Part shown: piece after piece, positions 11,530-21,207 of the stretch
Numbering within the stretch: position 1 is the first letter of the stretch
Layout of the letters: every line of letters begins with the position of its first letter
Source: Isoetes taiwanensis
Taxonomy: Eukaryota > Streptophyta > Lycopodiopsida > Isoetales > Isoetaceae
NCBI GenBank assembly: GCA_021234155.1
Contig: JAJEKV010000053.1
Location: forward strand, 8,509,424-8,573,423
Reading direction: 5' to 3'
DNA: 64,000 nt
Notes under the pieces: generated by a model
Database searches by the model: none
Seen by the model: only the letters and a program-made list of their open reading frames with translations
Told to the model about the DNA's origin: nothing
Program-made: the position numbers and the translations under genes

Positions 11530-12606
11530 ATGGGCCGATCCTCCCTTCTGTCTCGCCTCGGCATTGCCTTCTCCAGCCCCACCAGATCGGCTAACCTTGG
11601 TGCCCTGGAGCTCGAGCTTTCTGAGCGCTTCGAATCCTTGGCTATGACCAACGATTGCTGCCTCAACCTCTCTTGGTTTCAAGACGCTATGTCCCTGGTA
11701 ACTTTTGCTCATAGTTATGTCCAGAAATTAATGCCCCAGCTGCACCTTCCTCTCACACATAGAGATTTTAAGTGGCTTGATCAGTATTTGAATGATGATG
11801 TCAGATTGCTTGATGTTTGTAAAAGCCTAGAACAGGGTATCTCAGAATTGCAGCATTATCAGATGTTGGTCCATCTCACTGTGAGAAGCTTTCAGAAAAA
11901 AGGCAGAAATGTCACCCCTGCATTGTGCTTTCGCGCCAAGAATGCTTTGAAAGAATGCATCAGTGTCATAGACGAGGGTAAGATTGGGAAAGAGGCAATG
12001 CAGCTTGAATCATGTTGTGCAATTCTTAGAAAAATGGGAGACAATTTGGGATTCTCGCCACGAGATTTAAAAAGATGTGAGTTCATAAGGTCTGTACATG
12101 GTGCAAAATTAAGCACAATTTTTATCTTAAGCCTGTTGAGTTCAGGGCTGTCAATGAAGAGAAAGAGAAGAGTGAATCCAAATGTACATATGAGTAGCCA
12201 TGATCATGAGTGGGCTTCTTCTTTGGCATTTTTGCAGCAGAAAGTGAGAGAAGAAACCAGCAAGAAGAGAATCCTCAATTTGAAGGAATTGAACGATACT
12301 CATGTTAGGGTTCTCTGTTTATATGATATGATTGACCATATGAGGTTCCCTTTGAAGCAGGAAAGAATGGATGAGATTTTTGAACTTGTTGAAGATTTGA
12401 GAAGGAGCTGTGATGAATTGGAAAAAGGGTTGATCAAACTGAAACAACAGGTTGGTCACCTGATCAAGATTTTGGTGGCCACAAGAATTGTTCTTCTAGA
12501 TATTGGAGGTCCATTCTTGAGCAGATCTGTTCAAAACAGAATGAGTTTCAGAGTCTTTCGCCCTCTAAATGTCAATATTCTGAGCGACTTCATGAGGTGT
12601 AACTAA
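11530..12606 (+). CDS. BPS1-like / DUF793-type protein
   Basis: A single uninterrupted frame of 358 residues, close to the roughly 350 of Arabidopsis BYPASS1. Family-like blocks include SWFQDAMSLVTFAHSYVQKL, KWLDQYLNDDVRLLDVCKSL, FIRSVHGAKLSTIFILSLLS (a hydrophobic segment at about residues 190-215), and a helical C-terminal region (MDEIFELVEDLRRSCDELEK). BPS1 restrains production of a mobile root-derived signal that limits shoot growth; related DUF793 proteins interact with exocyst subunits. The exact role here cannot be read from sequence. The start at 11530 is the first in-frame ATG; nearby upstream ATGs are in other frames. Lack of introns is usual for this family. It is one of the two intact-looking host genes. 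Confidence 0.85.
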   Translation: MGRSSLLSRLGIAFSSPTRSANLGALELELSERFESLAMTNDCCLNLSWFQDAMSLVTFAHSYVQKLMPQLHLPLTHRDFKWLDQYLNDDVRLLDVCKSLEQGISELQHYQMLVHLTVRSFQKKGRNVTPALCFRAKNALKECISVIDEGKIGKEAMQLESCCAILRKMGDNLGFSPRDLKRCEFIRSVHGAKLSTIFILSLLSSGLSMKRKRRVNPNVHMSSHDHEWASSLAFLQQKVREETSKKRILNLKELNDTHVRVLCLYDMIDHMRFPLKQERMDEIFELVEDLRRSCDELEKGLIKLKQQVGHLIKILVATRIVLLDIGGPFLSRSVQNRMSFRVFRPLNVNILSDFMRCN

Positions 12607-15349
12607 CATGTCTCATTTTGAAGTTTGTGAGTCTTGACTGAATTGCACAGAAAAAAGTTACCTAGCGTATGAAAGGAACTTTGTACACAAGGTAGTCTAC
12701 AATGTAAATATCAGCGTCAAACAATATACATACGGAGTAAGATTTCTGGCAAATTTTTCTTGGTTTTGGAATAGTCCAGAAACAAAATAGAAACAGCATG
12801 CCTGCCTGAACATCTTTTCTCCTTCAGAACTATTGTTGTGCTTAGTGCTGGAATGCCTTTATGATACAGTTAATTTTGCTGTGCTTCCTGTACAGTTCTA
12901 TCCTTTGGTAATAGATTCACATAATTTTTTTTTATGCTTGTGTTTTATCCCTGTACGGTTTTATCCTTGATGGATTATTAGCTGCAGCAAGCTGAAGTAT
13001 GGTGATGTTGCATCGGTATGTCCACCCATGGCAGGCCTATGTGCAATTACATCTTTGGTATGAGCCGTTGATGCCCAACAATGCAAATGATAACTTACAG
13101 CTTCCAACTAATGGTTATAACACTCTTTGAGTGTAGAAAGAGTAATTCTCATTTAAATATACAAAAATTCCAATGCATATTCCTATTGAAGTTAAATAGG
13201 AGAAACACGACAACAATTTCCAACAATATCGGATTCAACAGAGGATTTTAACAGAATAAAGTTTATTCTATTTCTCATGCCTGCTGTTTCGTGCAGAACA
13301 AGCTGACTGGCTTTTGAAATTTTGCCGTCCGCTCGCAACCATTTGATTAACCTGACCCAATTTTGAATATCAAAAATGCAATCGGTGGATTTTTCATTTC
13401 ATTTTTCTTTTTGAAAGAACGTATGTGCGTACCTTGAGGCTGTACCCTGAGGCCAAAATCGGCCATATCTGAGTTTCTGTGGCATGTCGGCATCAAAAGA
13501 GATGCAGCCACGAAATCCTCTAAAAAGATTTTGCCCAAAATTTTGCTTTTTATCTACGAGCATTATTTGCCATAACGTTTGCAAATTATCTCTTGAGTAT
13601 GATTTTGGTAATGGTTGCGCGAGAAATAGGTGTTAGGGTTTTGAAAAAAATAGTTTAGGCTCTCTTTGTGATGGTTGTCTGTTGCAGAGTCGTGGCATGC
13701 ATTGTCCGAGCATGTCGGGCGGCTGATCCTCCCTCCCATGTGCCTGAAGCATAGGAGCTCATGGATGCAGCAGAGGAAGCCGGATGCAGAGGTCTATTTC
13801 TGAGGTGGGGCGAGGCAGGGCGAGGAAGGGCAAAGAAGGGTGAGAACGGCGAAGGAAGAGCTCTATTTCTGAGGTGGGGCGAGAACGGAGAAGGGCGGCC
13901 AGATGCAGACATGCTTTAACTATCTGTTGTTGTAAACAGCTCCTTTGTGAGGCTTTTTCTGAGGCTTCTATGTGAACTTGGTTTATGAATCCAGGCTTCG
14001 AAGTTTGCAGTTTGAAACCTCTAGAACCCAGGGCAGTTTGCAATGTCAAAGCTTTAGGTGGCTGGGAGGTTCGGAGTCAGAAGAAGACTCCAACTTCTGC
14101 TGAAAATGTAGTTTTGTTCAAGCTATGTCACGTTTTCATTGAATGGCACATCTTCACTCGCATTTCTTCCTATCTGTTCTTCACTCTCGTTTGTTGTTAT
14201 CTGTGCTTTGTGAATGCACAATGGTAGTTTATGCATTTCTTATGTGTATGGATTCAAGTATATCATGTATGCATATACGTATTTAGGCGTATGGGGTGCG
14301 CAAACTTATACGTGGGTCTGATGTGTAAATTTCACGACCCTTCATTTGGCATATTCATGGAATATGCTTGGATCCAATGATTCGAAAAAAACAAATATTT
14401 GACAACAAATGCTAAAGCTTTACAAAAATAGGTTAGGATTAGTACTAAATCCATCAGCAAAAAATGTGGTTCTGGCTTACCATGAAGGGTTCACTTTTCT
14501 ATTACCATGCCATGTCCAGAAATGAGTGTATCATTATTATCCCCATTGGTATTATCAAGAACACGTATATACTAAGATAATATTCTGTAATGCTGCATAG
14601 GTTGTTATTACCTTACATTTTTCCGGGGATGGTTCACCCAATGGCGAGGCAACCTTGATTCCCATAGGATTAGTGCTAAATCCACCAGCTTAAAATGTGG
14701 TTTTGACTTATCATGAGGGGTTCACTTTTTCGTGACCATGCCATGCCCAGAATGCAGTATACGTCAATGTTATCCTCAACAATGCATTTGTTTGTTTGTT
14801 TGTTTGTGTGCGCGCGGCGTGCGTGTGTGTGTGAGGGGAGGGGGAGGCTTTTTTTTTTTATAATCCTAGCAGTAATATGCTGTGTATCCTTCCCATAGAC
14901 CAATTGGTGAGAAAAATCAAATAATTCAAACAATTCAATTCAATTTCAAAGCAGCAACATGAAGCAACTAGAAAACTTATAACATGTGTAGCCATTTAAA
15001 CAGGCTTACACTATTAAATATCCAATGGTTCATTAATTCCAATCACTCAATAAACCGTTTATCAAGAAAATAAAGCAAAAGGCCTAATGAGCATACAACT
15101 CGATGGATAATATCAATTTCAATTGCAACATAGAAAAATGACGTTGTCCACTCTAAACTCTTCAACTCTGGAATTGCCTCATGTAGTATATACTGGTAGG
15201 ATATCCACAGCTGTTGTCTTGTCTTGGACGTCCTTCAAAAAAAAATGCTAAACCCAAAAACCAAAACAAGGTACTTGTTTTATGATGAGCAAAATTGTAG
15301 CATGGATTATATGGAAAAGATGAAGAGGTTGTAATATATTGTCCTATAT
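12607..15349. other. Intergenic DNA without a recognised gene
   Basis: No convincing coding region on either strand. Contents are AT-rich sequence, a short GC-rich stretch with repeated CTATTTCTGAGGTGGGGCGA at about 13793 and 13861, a TTTG/TGTG tract near 14790-14835, and the duplication listed separately. The BPS1-like transcript probably ends within the first few hundred bases. Confidence 0.6.
14433..14780. repeat. Diverged tandem duplication (about 235-bp offset)
   Basis: GGATTAGTACTAAATCCATC near 14436 recurs as GGATTAGTGCTAAATCCACC near 14668. Both continue with AAAATGTGGTT, TTATCATGA/TTACCATGA, GGGTTCACTTTT and ACCATGCCATG. It is noncoding and of unknown origin. Confidence 0.75.
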
Positions 15350-15379
15350 AACAAGGTTTAAAATGAAACGCACTTATTT
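15350..15379 (+). repeat. Left terminal inverted repeat of the 9.4-kb transposon
   Basis: Thirty bases starting AACAAGGTTTAAAATGAAAC match the reverse complement of 24695-24724 with one mismatch. The last bases (AAACGCACTT) also pair with AAGTGCGTTT a few bases further in, so the end itself can fold. Confidence 0.9.
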
Positions 15380-15699
15380 AAGAAGTGCGTTTGAAAGATT
15401 CCTTTATAAAAATTGAAAACTTGAAAAAAACAGACAAAATAGGGAGCAAAATAGACATTCGGAATACCTCCAAAAAAGCAACATTTTTGAAGCCTTTTCA
15501 TTTTTAAAAGAGGGCAAAAAAAAAAAAAAAAGCTTGTTTTGAGGAGAGAGACATTAATTTTGATAACTCAGTGAGTATTTATTGTTGAAAATAGAAGGAA
15601 ATATAGTTTGTCTTTTTGCAAGCTTAATATAAGTACTAAGAAAATCAAACATAGGAAAGACAAAGAGTGTGAAATCATGGAGCAAGAAAGAGTTGTTCT

Positions 15700-16293
15700 G
15701 ATGCTATGGCAGATAGTGCACCGGTCCCTGAGGGTGAACACGTGGGTGCACAGGATCAATCCGCGGATCAGCGACCGGTGTCCAATGTGTGGTGCCTGTG
15801 TGGAGACCCTGGAGCATTGTATGTTTCTCTGCTCGGACATCCAGCCAGCATGGCAGTGGGTCCAGCGCCGCTTTCACACATCGCTTCAGAGTCAACAGGT
15901 TCTCTTGGGGGTGTATCCTCGGGGGTGGTCCCAGCCTCAGAGTCTGGCCTTCCATTTGTGTAAAGCGTGGTTACTGTGGCTCATTTGGAAGCGTTGGCAC
16001 ATGAAGGTGTTCAGGAATGAGGAGGTACAGCCTCGGGTTCTGATCCCGCAGTTAAGGTACAAATTATATCTCTCTTACCTGGCATCTCCTCGGAAGGAGC
16101 AGTTTAAGGCAGCTATCTGGGAAAGGACCCTTCTCATTGTAGACAGCATTGGCAGATTTATCCCGTGAGTCGTAGGTAGGTATATGTGTTATGTGGGTGC
16201 TCGCCCATGTGTGGGCAGGGGTACCCTAGTACCGCTCTTCTTGTACTTACGCTATATTAATATTATTTAGTTTCATCCTTCAAAAAAAAAAAA
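15700..16293 (+). mobile_element. 5'-truncated LINE insertion with target-site duplication
   Basis: A 594-bp insertion encodes only the C-terminal end of a LINE ORF2: LWQIVHRSLRVNTWVHRINP, then CPMCGACVETLEHCMFLCSD (zf-RVT-like Cys/His pattern), and stops at about 16168. It ends in a poly(A) run. The 13-bp sequence AAAGAGTTGTTCT flanks it exactly (15687-15699 and 16294-16306), the hallmark of target-primed reverse transcription. The insertion is nested in the left part of the 9.4-kb DNA transposon and is therefore younger than it. Confidence 0.92.
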
Positions 16294-16414
16294 AAAGAGT
16301 TGTTCTAATTAAGCATTGTTGAAGAGATAAAGCTTTCAATTTAAAAATCTTCATCAAAATATATTATAATTCTTAGCACAGAGTTTACAATGGAAGTAGT
16401 TTATAATTCTGTCT

Positions 16415-16428
16415 GTATAAATTTATAC
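16415..16428. promoter_or_regulatory. TATAAATTTATA palindrome at the methyltransferase stop codon
   Basis: The methyltransferase frame ends ...CCT CCC GTA TAA, and the GTATAA belongs to the palindrome GTATAAATTTATAC. The stop codon is therefore supplied by the same palindrome found in the introns and promoter. Confidence 0.85.
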
Positions 16429-18006
16429 GGGAGGTGGGGGAGGTGGCTCTTCCCAGTCCACCGGACTCTCGTACCCCTTAGGATCTGTCTCTTGCGAGGC
16501 CACAACAGCAGAGACGCCTCCTTCTGATTCCAATCCTACCGGCACAGGCGGTTTCTCGGGCACAGGCTGCACAGGCTCCAAGTCGACAAACTCCACCTCC
16601 TCATCTTTTCTCCCCGTAAGTGGAGGCTGGATTTCTGTATAAGTGCCTTTAACATCGCCAGCACCGTTCTTTGCTCCCAGTTCCTCGTTTTCATCAGGAA
16701 AGGATTCACAAGAGCTTATCCTAGTCCTGATGAAACTTATTTTATCCGGGTCCATGTCGACGGAGACAACATTGCGCCCCTGCTTAAGGGTGCAAACTGC
16801 TGTGGTGCCTGAGCCAGAAAATGCATCCAAGATCCAGTCTCCCGGGCGAGAAAACCACTGTATTAAATTATTAATTAGCCTCTGTGGCTTCTGATAATGG
16901 GATACCACAGCGCCTTGTCGCTGTGGATCTCTTAATTTTTGTAGAACAGCCGGAAACTGAAAAGCGTTGCAGGGAGGAGTCTTCTCATTCTGCGTATTGA
17001 AATGAACCATGTTTTTTTTGGCATCCACGCTGTAAAAACCTATATGCAAATGCTCAAAACAGCTTACTAAGCGCGGACCACCACCATGTTCCTTGACATT
17101 TGTTTTTAGCCTGCCAAACAATACAACAATTAAAAACTAGTAGAAAGAAAACAATGAAAATAAGTTAGTTCAGTGGTGTGGCGGTATAAATTTATACCAC
17201 GGTTGCCTTGCTGTATAAACTTATACCACGGTGCCGTGCCGTATGAATTTATACGAAGGTTGCCTTGCTGTATAAATTTATACCACGTTTGATCCAGCCG
17301 TATGAATTTAAACCTTGAGGCAACTGTGGTATAAATTTATACCGTGGTGTTACAGTAAATAGAAAAGCAATAAATTTAAAGCTTACCATACGCAGTTTTC
17401 GAAGCCCGCGTTACAGACAGCTCCCAATGGTTTAAGCACCGACATCATCTGCAGGTCGGAATGAAAAATGATGACCCTCCAGTTTGCAGATGTCGTGACT
17501 TTTAGGTCGTCCAAAAAAGCACGGACTTGCACGTGCGTGAAAGCCTCCTCGTCAAAAGCGTTATCCTTAATTTTAAAGCCGTATGGAATATCTGCAATGC
17601 ACAATGTAAAATTTTGCTTGTCCAAAAGAGTTCCCAGCCTCGTGCAATCTCCCTGAACAACCCTGTACAAGCAGTCCTGACCAAATGTTGTAAATCTCTC
17701 ATAGCTAGTGTCAAAACTGCTAGTGCCGACTTCTTTTCCCTGCTCAATTGCCTTCAGTCTTTGCCTCTCCTCCTTGGCCCTACGAACCAGGTTTAAAAAT
17801 CCTGTTGGTAGCCCTTAACCTGTGAGACAAAGGCACGAAAACAAAAAATATTTTCTGCAAAATATACCCAGCCACTGAAGTTAACAGCATGCTCTCTGAT
17901 AATACTATCTGTAGTACAAGTTGGATATAAAAGCTTGCACTCCTCCCAGTCCTCTAGGTTTAGTTGCTTCATTAACTCGGCCTGGCAGGTGACAATGTCT
18001 TTCTGA
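16423..18006 (-). pseudogene. DNA methyltransferase exons (motif IV then motif I)
   Basis: The exon at 18006-17387 encodes YRVVQGDCTRLGTLL, IADIPYGFKIKDNAF and NWRVIIFHSDLQMM. Its join to 17110 is exact: TG at the donor plus G at the acceptor makes Trp (NCV-W-LKTNVKEH). The last exon has VVSHYQKPQRLINNLIQWFS and DAFSGSGTTAV, then VVSVDMDPDK (acidic residue for AdoMet ribose), followed by about 100 disordered acidic/Pro-rich residues. This resembles PF01555-type methylases that modify adenine N6 or cytosine N4. A 1-nt shift in a T run near 17800 breaks the frame between QQDF and NLVRRAKEE. Confidence 0.85.
17183..17354. repeat. Palindrome cluster in methyltransferase intron (about 5-6 sites)
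   Basis: GGTATAAATTTATACC or a close variant occurs at about 17183, 17212 (degenerate), 17250 (GTATGAATTTATAC), 17269, 17308 (degenerate) and 17339. The whole cluster lies in the intron between 17386 and 17111. Confidence 0.9.
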
Positions 18007-18403
18007 CTGCAGAGGGAAAAATGTTGTAAGACAAAATGAGGGAAAAAAGAACACGGCATAGCAAACGAGGCTTATGTCTTAGCTTCCTTGGCCATTTCGT
18101 CTAGAGTGAATTCCTTGGCCACAACTTTTTCTAAGAGTCGCACAAAAATTTCTTTGCTTTTTAAACCCTGTAGCTGCGTCCAGGGTACAATGCTCATGTT
18201 TTTTTGTTTTGCTTTACTACCTTTTTTTGGTTTTATTCCTGCAGAGCTAGCTTGTTCTTTTAGCTCACCATCTTCGAACATACAAAATATTCTTTCTTGA
18301 AGATCCCACACCTGTTAATGGTCGAACTCAAGTAGTTTAGTGTTGAATGGCGTACAAGTGTTTGTTGTGCAGTCTATTGTCTAAATGCACACGGTGGAAA
18401 GGC

Positions 18404-18640
18404 ACGGTATAAATTTATACCGTGCCGAGGTAACGGTATAAATTTATACTGTGCCTGGTCACGGTATACGGTATAAATTTATACCCGTTACCTCGGCACG
18501 GTATAAATTTATACCGTGACCTGGCACGGTATAAATTTATACAGTGCCTAGTCACGGTATAAATTTATACCGCGGCCAGGCATGGTATAAATTTATATCG
18601 TGCCTGGTCATGGTATAAATTTATATCGTGACCAGGCTTC
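18404..18640. repeat. Palindrome cluster in methyltransferase intron (8 sites)
   Basis: Eight copies of GGTATAAATTTATACC-type palindromes, spaced about 27-37 bp, lie within the intron 18734-18312. Several extend into longer symmetric arms, with GGCACGG on one side and CCGTGCC on the other. Confidence 0.92.
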
Positions 18641-18734
18641 CATGGTTGATACAAATTTACAAAGTTCGAGGTTAATACACAAATTAGGCTATGTTAAGCA
18701 TACTAACGAAGACTAAATTAAAGCTTTTACTTAC

Positions 18735-19696
18735 TTGACCATCTCTGAAAGCAAGCTGGAAGTAATTGTCGTACTGCTTCACAGCCATTATGGGCTTCTT
18801 ATCTGAATCATAGCTGAGGCAGCACTCTGTTACACAGGCTTCGCAAAGTTCTTGGAGCTTGTTTTTTTTTTGTTTTTTGAAGTCTTCTCCATGCACTTTT
18901 CTGAACTCTACATATTCTCGGTGCATGAAATGAATTTTGTCGATGAGGCTCATTTTTAATCTGAAGTCATTGTCGAGATTATGGCTCACAGCAATGACCT
19001 TTGCTTCTTTGTCTGTAACCCCCACGTAGATGTGTGCTTCGACACTCTTCCAGACTTCATTCCGACTGTCTTCTTTTGATAATTCTTTTCTTGCTTTGTA
19101 GATGTGTGTGCCTCCAAGTACATAGTAGGTGTAATCTTCGAAATCTGCCTTCTTATAATCTTTTAATTGGTTGCACTGACTTCTGTCTACCATCACAACT
19201 AGTGGCGACACATGTGCATGTGGATTCCTTCTCATTCTTTGCTTGAGAATAGCCACATGTGCCGCGTACAGCTTCCTAACCTGAAGCACTCTGACCCCAT
19301 CTTCATTTTTTGGTGGCCTCTTAATCGTGCTCAGTGTCAATGAAATGGTTTGCTTGAGGAGTTTGGTCTCATTAACCCTCTTCAAAATAGCACTTGACTT
19401 ATCAGACGACCGCACAACAATGTCTGCCCCAGGAGCCTTTTGGAGAGCTTCTGCTGACTCCTCTATGGTCAAGGCCTTTGTGGTTCGTGACCTTTTTTTG
19501 GTGGGAGGTTGTGTCTCTGTTACCAATGCATGTTTCTTGCTCCTCCCTCTTGTCACCACCGGTTCCTCCTCTTCCTCTTCTTGTTCCGAAACCTCGTCCT
19601 TTTCGACATCTTCTTGAGGAAGTGGGTACCACAAAGACCCTTGACCATTTCCTTTTCTTCACAAAGTATTACTGAGGACAAAATGTCCACTATGTC
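18735..19696 (-). pseudogene. ParB-like exon
   Basis: Begins after an acceptor (CATTACAG at about 19697) and ends at a GTAAGT donor (18734-18729). An acidic, then basic, linker (EEEEEEPVVTRGRSKK, KKRSRTTK) leads into a ParB/Srx-like fold of about 110 residues, with GGTHIYKA in the position of the ParB nucleotide-binding G-E/G-x-R box. In ParB proteins this region binds CTP. The downstream exon at 18311 has LLEKVVAKEFTLDEMAKEAK, which could be the helix-turn-helix that reads a palindromic site, but that is inference. Confidence 0.7.
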
Positions 19697-19725
19697 CTGT
19701 AATGCAGGGTAAATTAGAAAGATGA

Positions 19726-19741
19726 CGGTATAAATTTATAC
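19726..19741. repeat. Single palindrome in methyltransferase intron
   Basis: One copy, CGGTATAAATTTATACG, lies in the short intron between 19765 and 19697. Confidence 0.85.
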
Positions 19742-19765
19742 GTGAAGCCACTAAGACATACTTAC

Positions 19766-20129
19766 ATAGCCATTCTTGTAATCTTCCGCCATGTAATCAT
19801 GGACGTCTTTAGGTCTGCACATGCTTATGCGGAGCATTCTACTGTTTAGAATATAGAAGACTTCACCGTTGTCATTATTGCACTTCATAAAAATCTCATC
19901 TTCATTTTCTGTTGCAGGAAGGGTTATCATTTCCCCGGCGGGGTAGTAATCATCTTTGGTAAACTTCCCCCTCCCTGACTAGTTACACAAATAAAGGTAC
20001 GCCTCTGTGGGTTTGCGCTCTCTTGCATCCCTGTGTACGTACCACGTCTGGTCTGTCAGTTCATATGTTTGTGGCTCTGGTGGATTCGCCTTTGATGATT
20101 GGCCTCTCTGTGTGAACTTGATCTTTGTG
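19766..20129 (-). pseudogene. First recognised exon of the ParB-methyltransferase gene
   Basis: Preceded on the minus strand by a strong acceptor (TTTTTGCTCCTTTTCAG) and followed by a GTAAGT donor. Translation includes PPEPQTYELTDQTWYVHRDA and DDYYPAGEMITLPATENEDE, then VFYILNSRMLRISMC. I do not recognise the domain. One TAG near 19979 interrupts the frame (context YLYLCN-stop-SGRGKF). It is an N-terminal segment ahead of the ParB-like exon. Confidence 0.6.
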
Positions 20130-20365
20130 CTGAAAAGGAGCAAAAAAACCAATTTTTACACCAAAAATACAGTTTTTCGCCACTATTTTGGACACTTTAA
20201 CTGTAAGAAAACTGGCTTAAAGGACCTAAAATGCACGCTATTTCAACCCTTTATTTGTGTCTTTTGACCTTTAAAACACAACATTAATACTAAATTTGTA
20301 AGGTTCAGGACATTTTTTTTAGACACTCGACACATTACGAGAATAGAAACCTTAAATGTTGTCTT

Positions 20366-20742
20366 CTGTATAAATTTATACCGAAATTGTTCTGGAACGG
20401 TATAAATTTATACGCCTCGAGCACGAGAGGTATAAATTTATACCGTTGCAGAACACTCGCGGTATAAATTTAAACGCGGTATCGAAGCGGTATAAATTTA
20501 TACCGTTCTGCGAGAACACGCGGTATAAATTTATAAATACTCGGCGAAGCGGTATAAATTTATACCGTTCTAGAACACATTCGGTATGTGTTCTAGAACG
20601 GTATAAATTTATACCGATCTTTCGGAGGCGTATAAATTTATACCGCGAAAGTGTTTCGCGAACGGTATAAATTTATACCTCTGCGTGCTTGAGGCTTATA
20701 AATTTATACCGATTCCGAACAATTTTGGTATAAATTTATCTG
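20366..20742. repeat. Palindrome cluster upstream of the methyltransferase gene (about 12 sites)
   Basis: About a dozen copies of the TATAAATTTATA core, spaced about 30 bp, usually with GG/CC flanks. Several are embedded in longer inverted arms (for example TTCTAGAAC / GTTCTAGAA around 20565-20600, and CGCGAA / TTCGCG near 20650). Two or three copies are degenerate. Confidence 0.92.
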
Positions 20743-20829
20743 AGAAGGACCTTAGACTCAGCAGTTAAAAGAGGCGAAACTAGAATAGTACCGGAATAGA
20801 GACTTATTGGCCATGACCGTATGGATTCG

Positions 20830-20837
20830 CTTTTATA
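20830..20837 (-). promoter_or_regulatory. TATA box candidate, minus-strand (methyltransferase) promoter
   Basis: TATAAAAG reads on the minus strand, about 40 bp from the oppositely directed TATATAAAG. The pair lies between the two divergent genes. The first methyltransferase exon was not identified, so the assignment is positional. Confidence 0.5.
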
Positions 20838-20870
20838 CGTTAGGAGAAGCAAATTGGGGGGGAGAGGGGG

Positions 20871-20879
20871 TATATAAAG
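20871..20879 (+). promoter_or_regulatory. TATA box candidate, transposase promoter
   Basis: GGGGGTATATAAAGCGC is a good TATA-box context. It lies about 330 bp before the first ATG of the transposase gene at 21208; six palindromes fall in the intervening leader. Confidence 0.6.
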
Positions 20880-21017
20880 CGCAGTATGGCCTTCGACTCC
20901 GAAAGCGGCGATATATAGAAAATAGGGTGACCGGCGCCGGGCTTAAGTACCTCTGTTAAGTGCCGTTTCGTATAGCGTTTCTCCATAAAGTTTCCAATAC
21001 AAGTGTCTGTGAGTTTT

Positions 21018-21184
21018 CATATAAATTTATACCGTTTCTGTTCTATGTTGCCCTCCTCTGTATAAATTTATACCATCTCTGTATAAATTTATACAGTCTG
21101 CCGCTTCAAGTTTCCCTTCTCTGTATAAATTTATACCATCTCTGTATAAATTTATACCGCCTTACGTAGGTATACATTTATACG
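21018..21184. repeat. Palindrome cluster in the transposase leader (about 6 sites)
   Basis: TATAAATTTATA cores lie at about 21020, 21061, 21081, 21123 and 21143, with a degenerate copy at about 21170. They are flanked by CTCTG/CATCTCTG repeats and sit just upstream of the transposase ATG. Confidence 0.9.
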
Positions 21185-21207
21185 ATTGTGACGCTTAACT
21201 TTTGAGT

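Larger units (their letters stand above)
16423..20129 (-). pseudogene. ParB-like domain + N6/N4 DNA methyltransferase, spliced gene
   Basis: Exons deduced from splice signals and protein continuity: 20129-19766, 19696-18735, 18311 to about 18072, 18006-17387 and 17110-16423. Exon 2 carries a ParB-like fold: HVSPLVVMVDRSQ, YYVLGGTHIYKARKEL, and HIYVGVTDKEAKVIAVSHNL. Exon 4 has CIADIPYGF (methyltransferase motif IV, DPPY-like). Exon 5 has WILDAFSGSGTTAVCTLKQG (motif I, AdoMet binding) and ends in an acidic/Pro-rich tail. Motif IV before motif I is the beta-class order of bacterial N6-adenine/N4-cytosine methylases. Defects: an in-frame TAG in exon 1 (near 19979), 1-nt shifts near 19655 and 17800, and a stop without a clear donor at 18072. 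The 5' exon was not found. The copy is probably inactive; the family call is firm. Confidence 0.8.

Noticed and set aside
15704-16004. Overlapping frames on both strands across the LINE insertion
   Set aside because: Only the + frame containing CPMCGACVETLEHC matches a known LINE domain; the others are shadows of it.
16423-20129. Bacterial contamination as the source of the methyltransferase
   Set aside because: The gene has in-phase GT-AG introns, lies between plant-type sequences, hosts a nested plant LINE within the same terminal repeats, and shares its repeats with the adjacent eukaryotic transposase.
16415-21184. CRISPR-like array
   Set aside because: The repeats are 12-16 bp palindromes with irregular spacing inside introns and promoters of a eukaryotic-type transposon. 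There are no uniform spacers and no cas genes.
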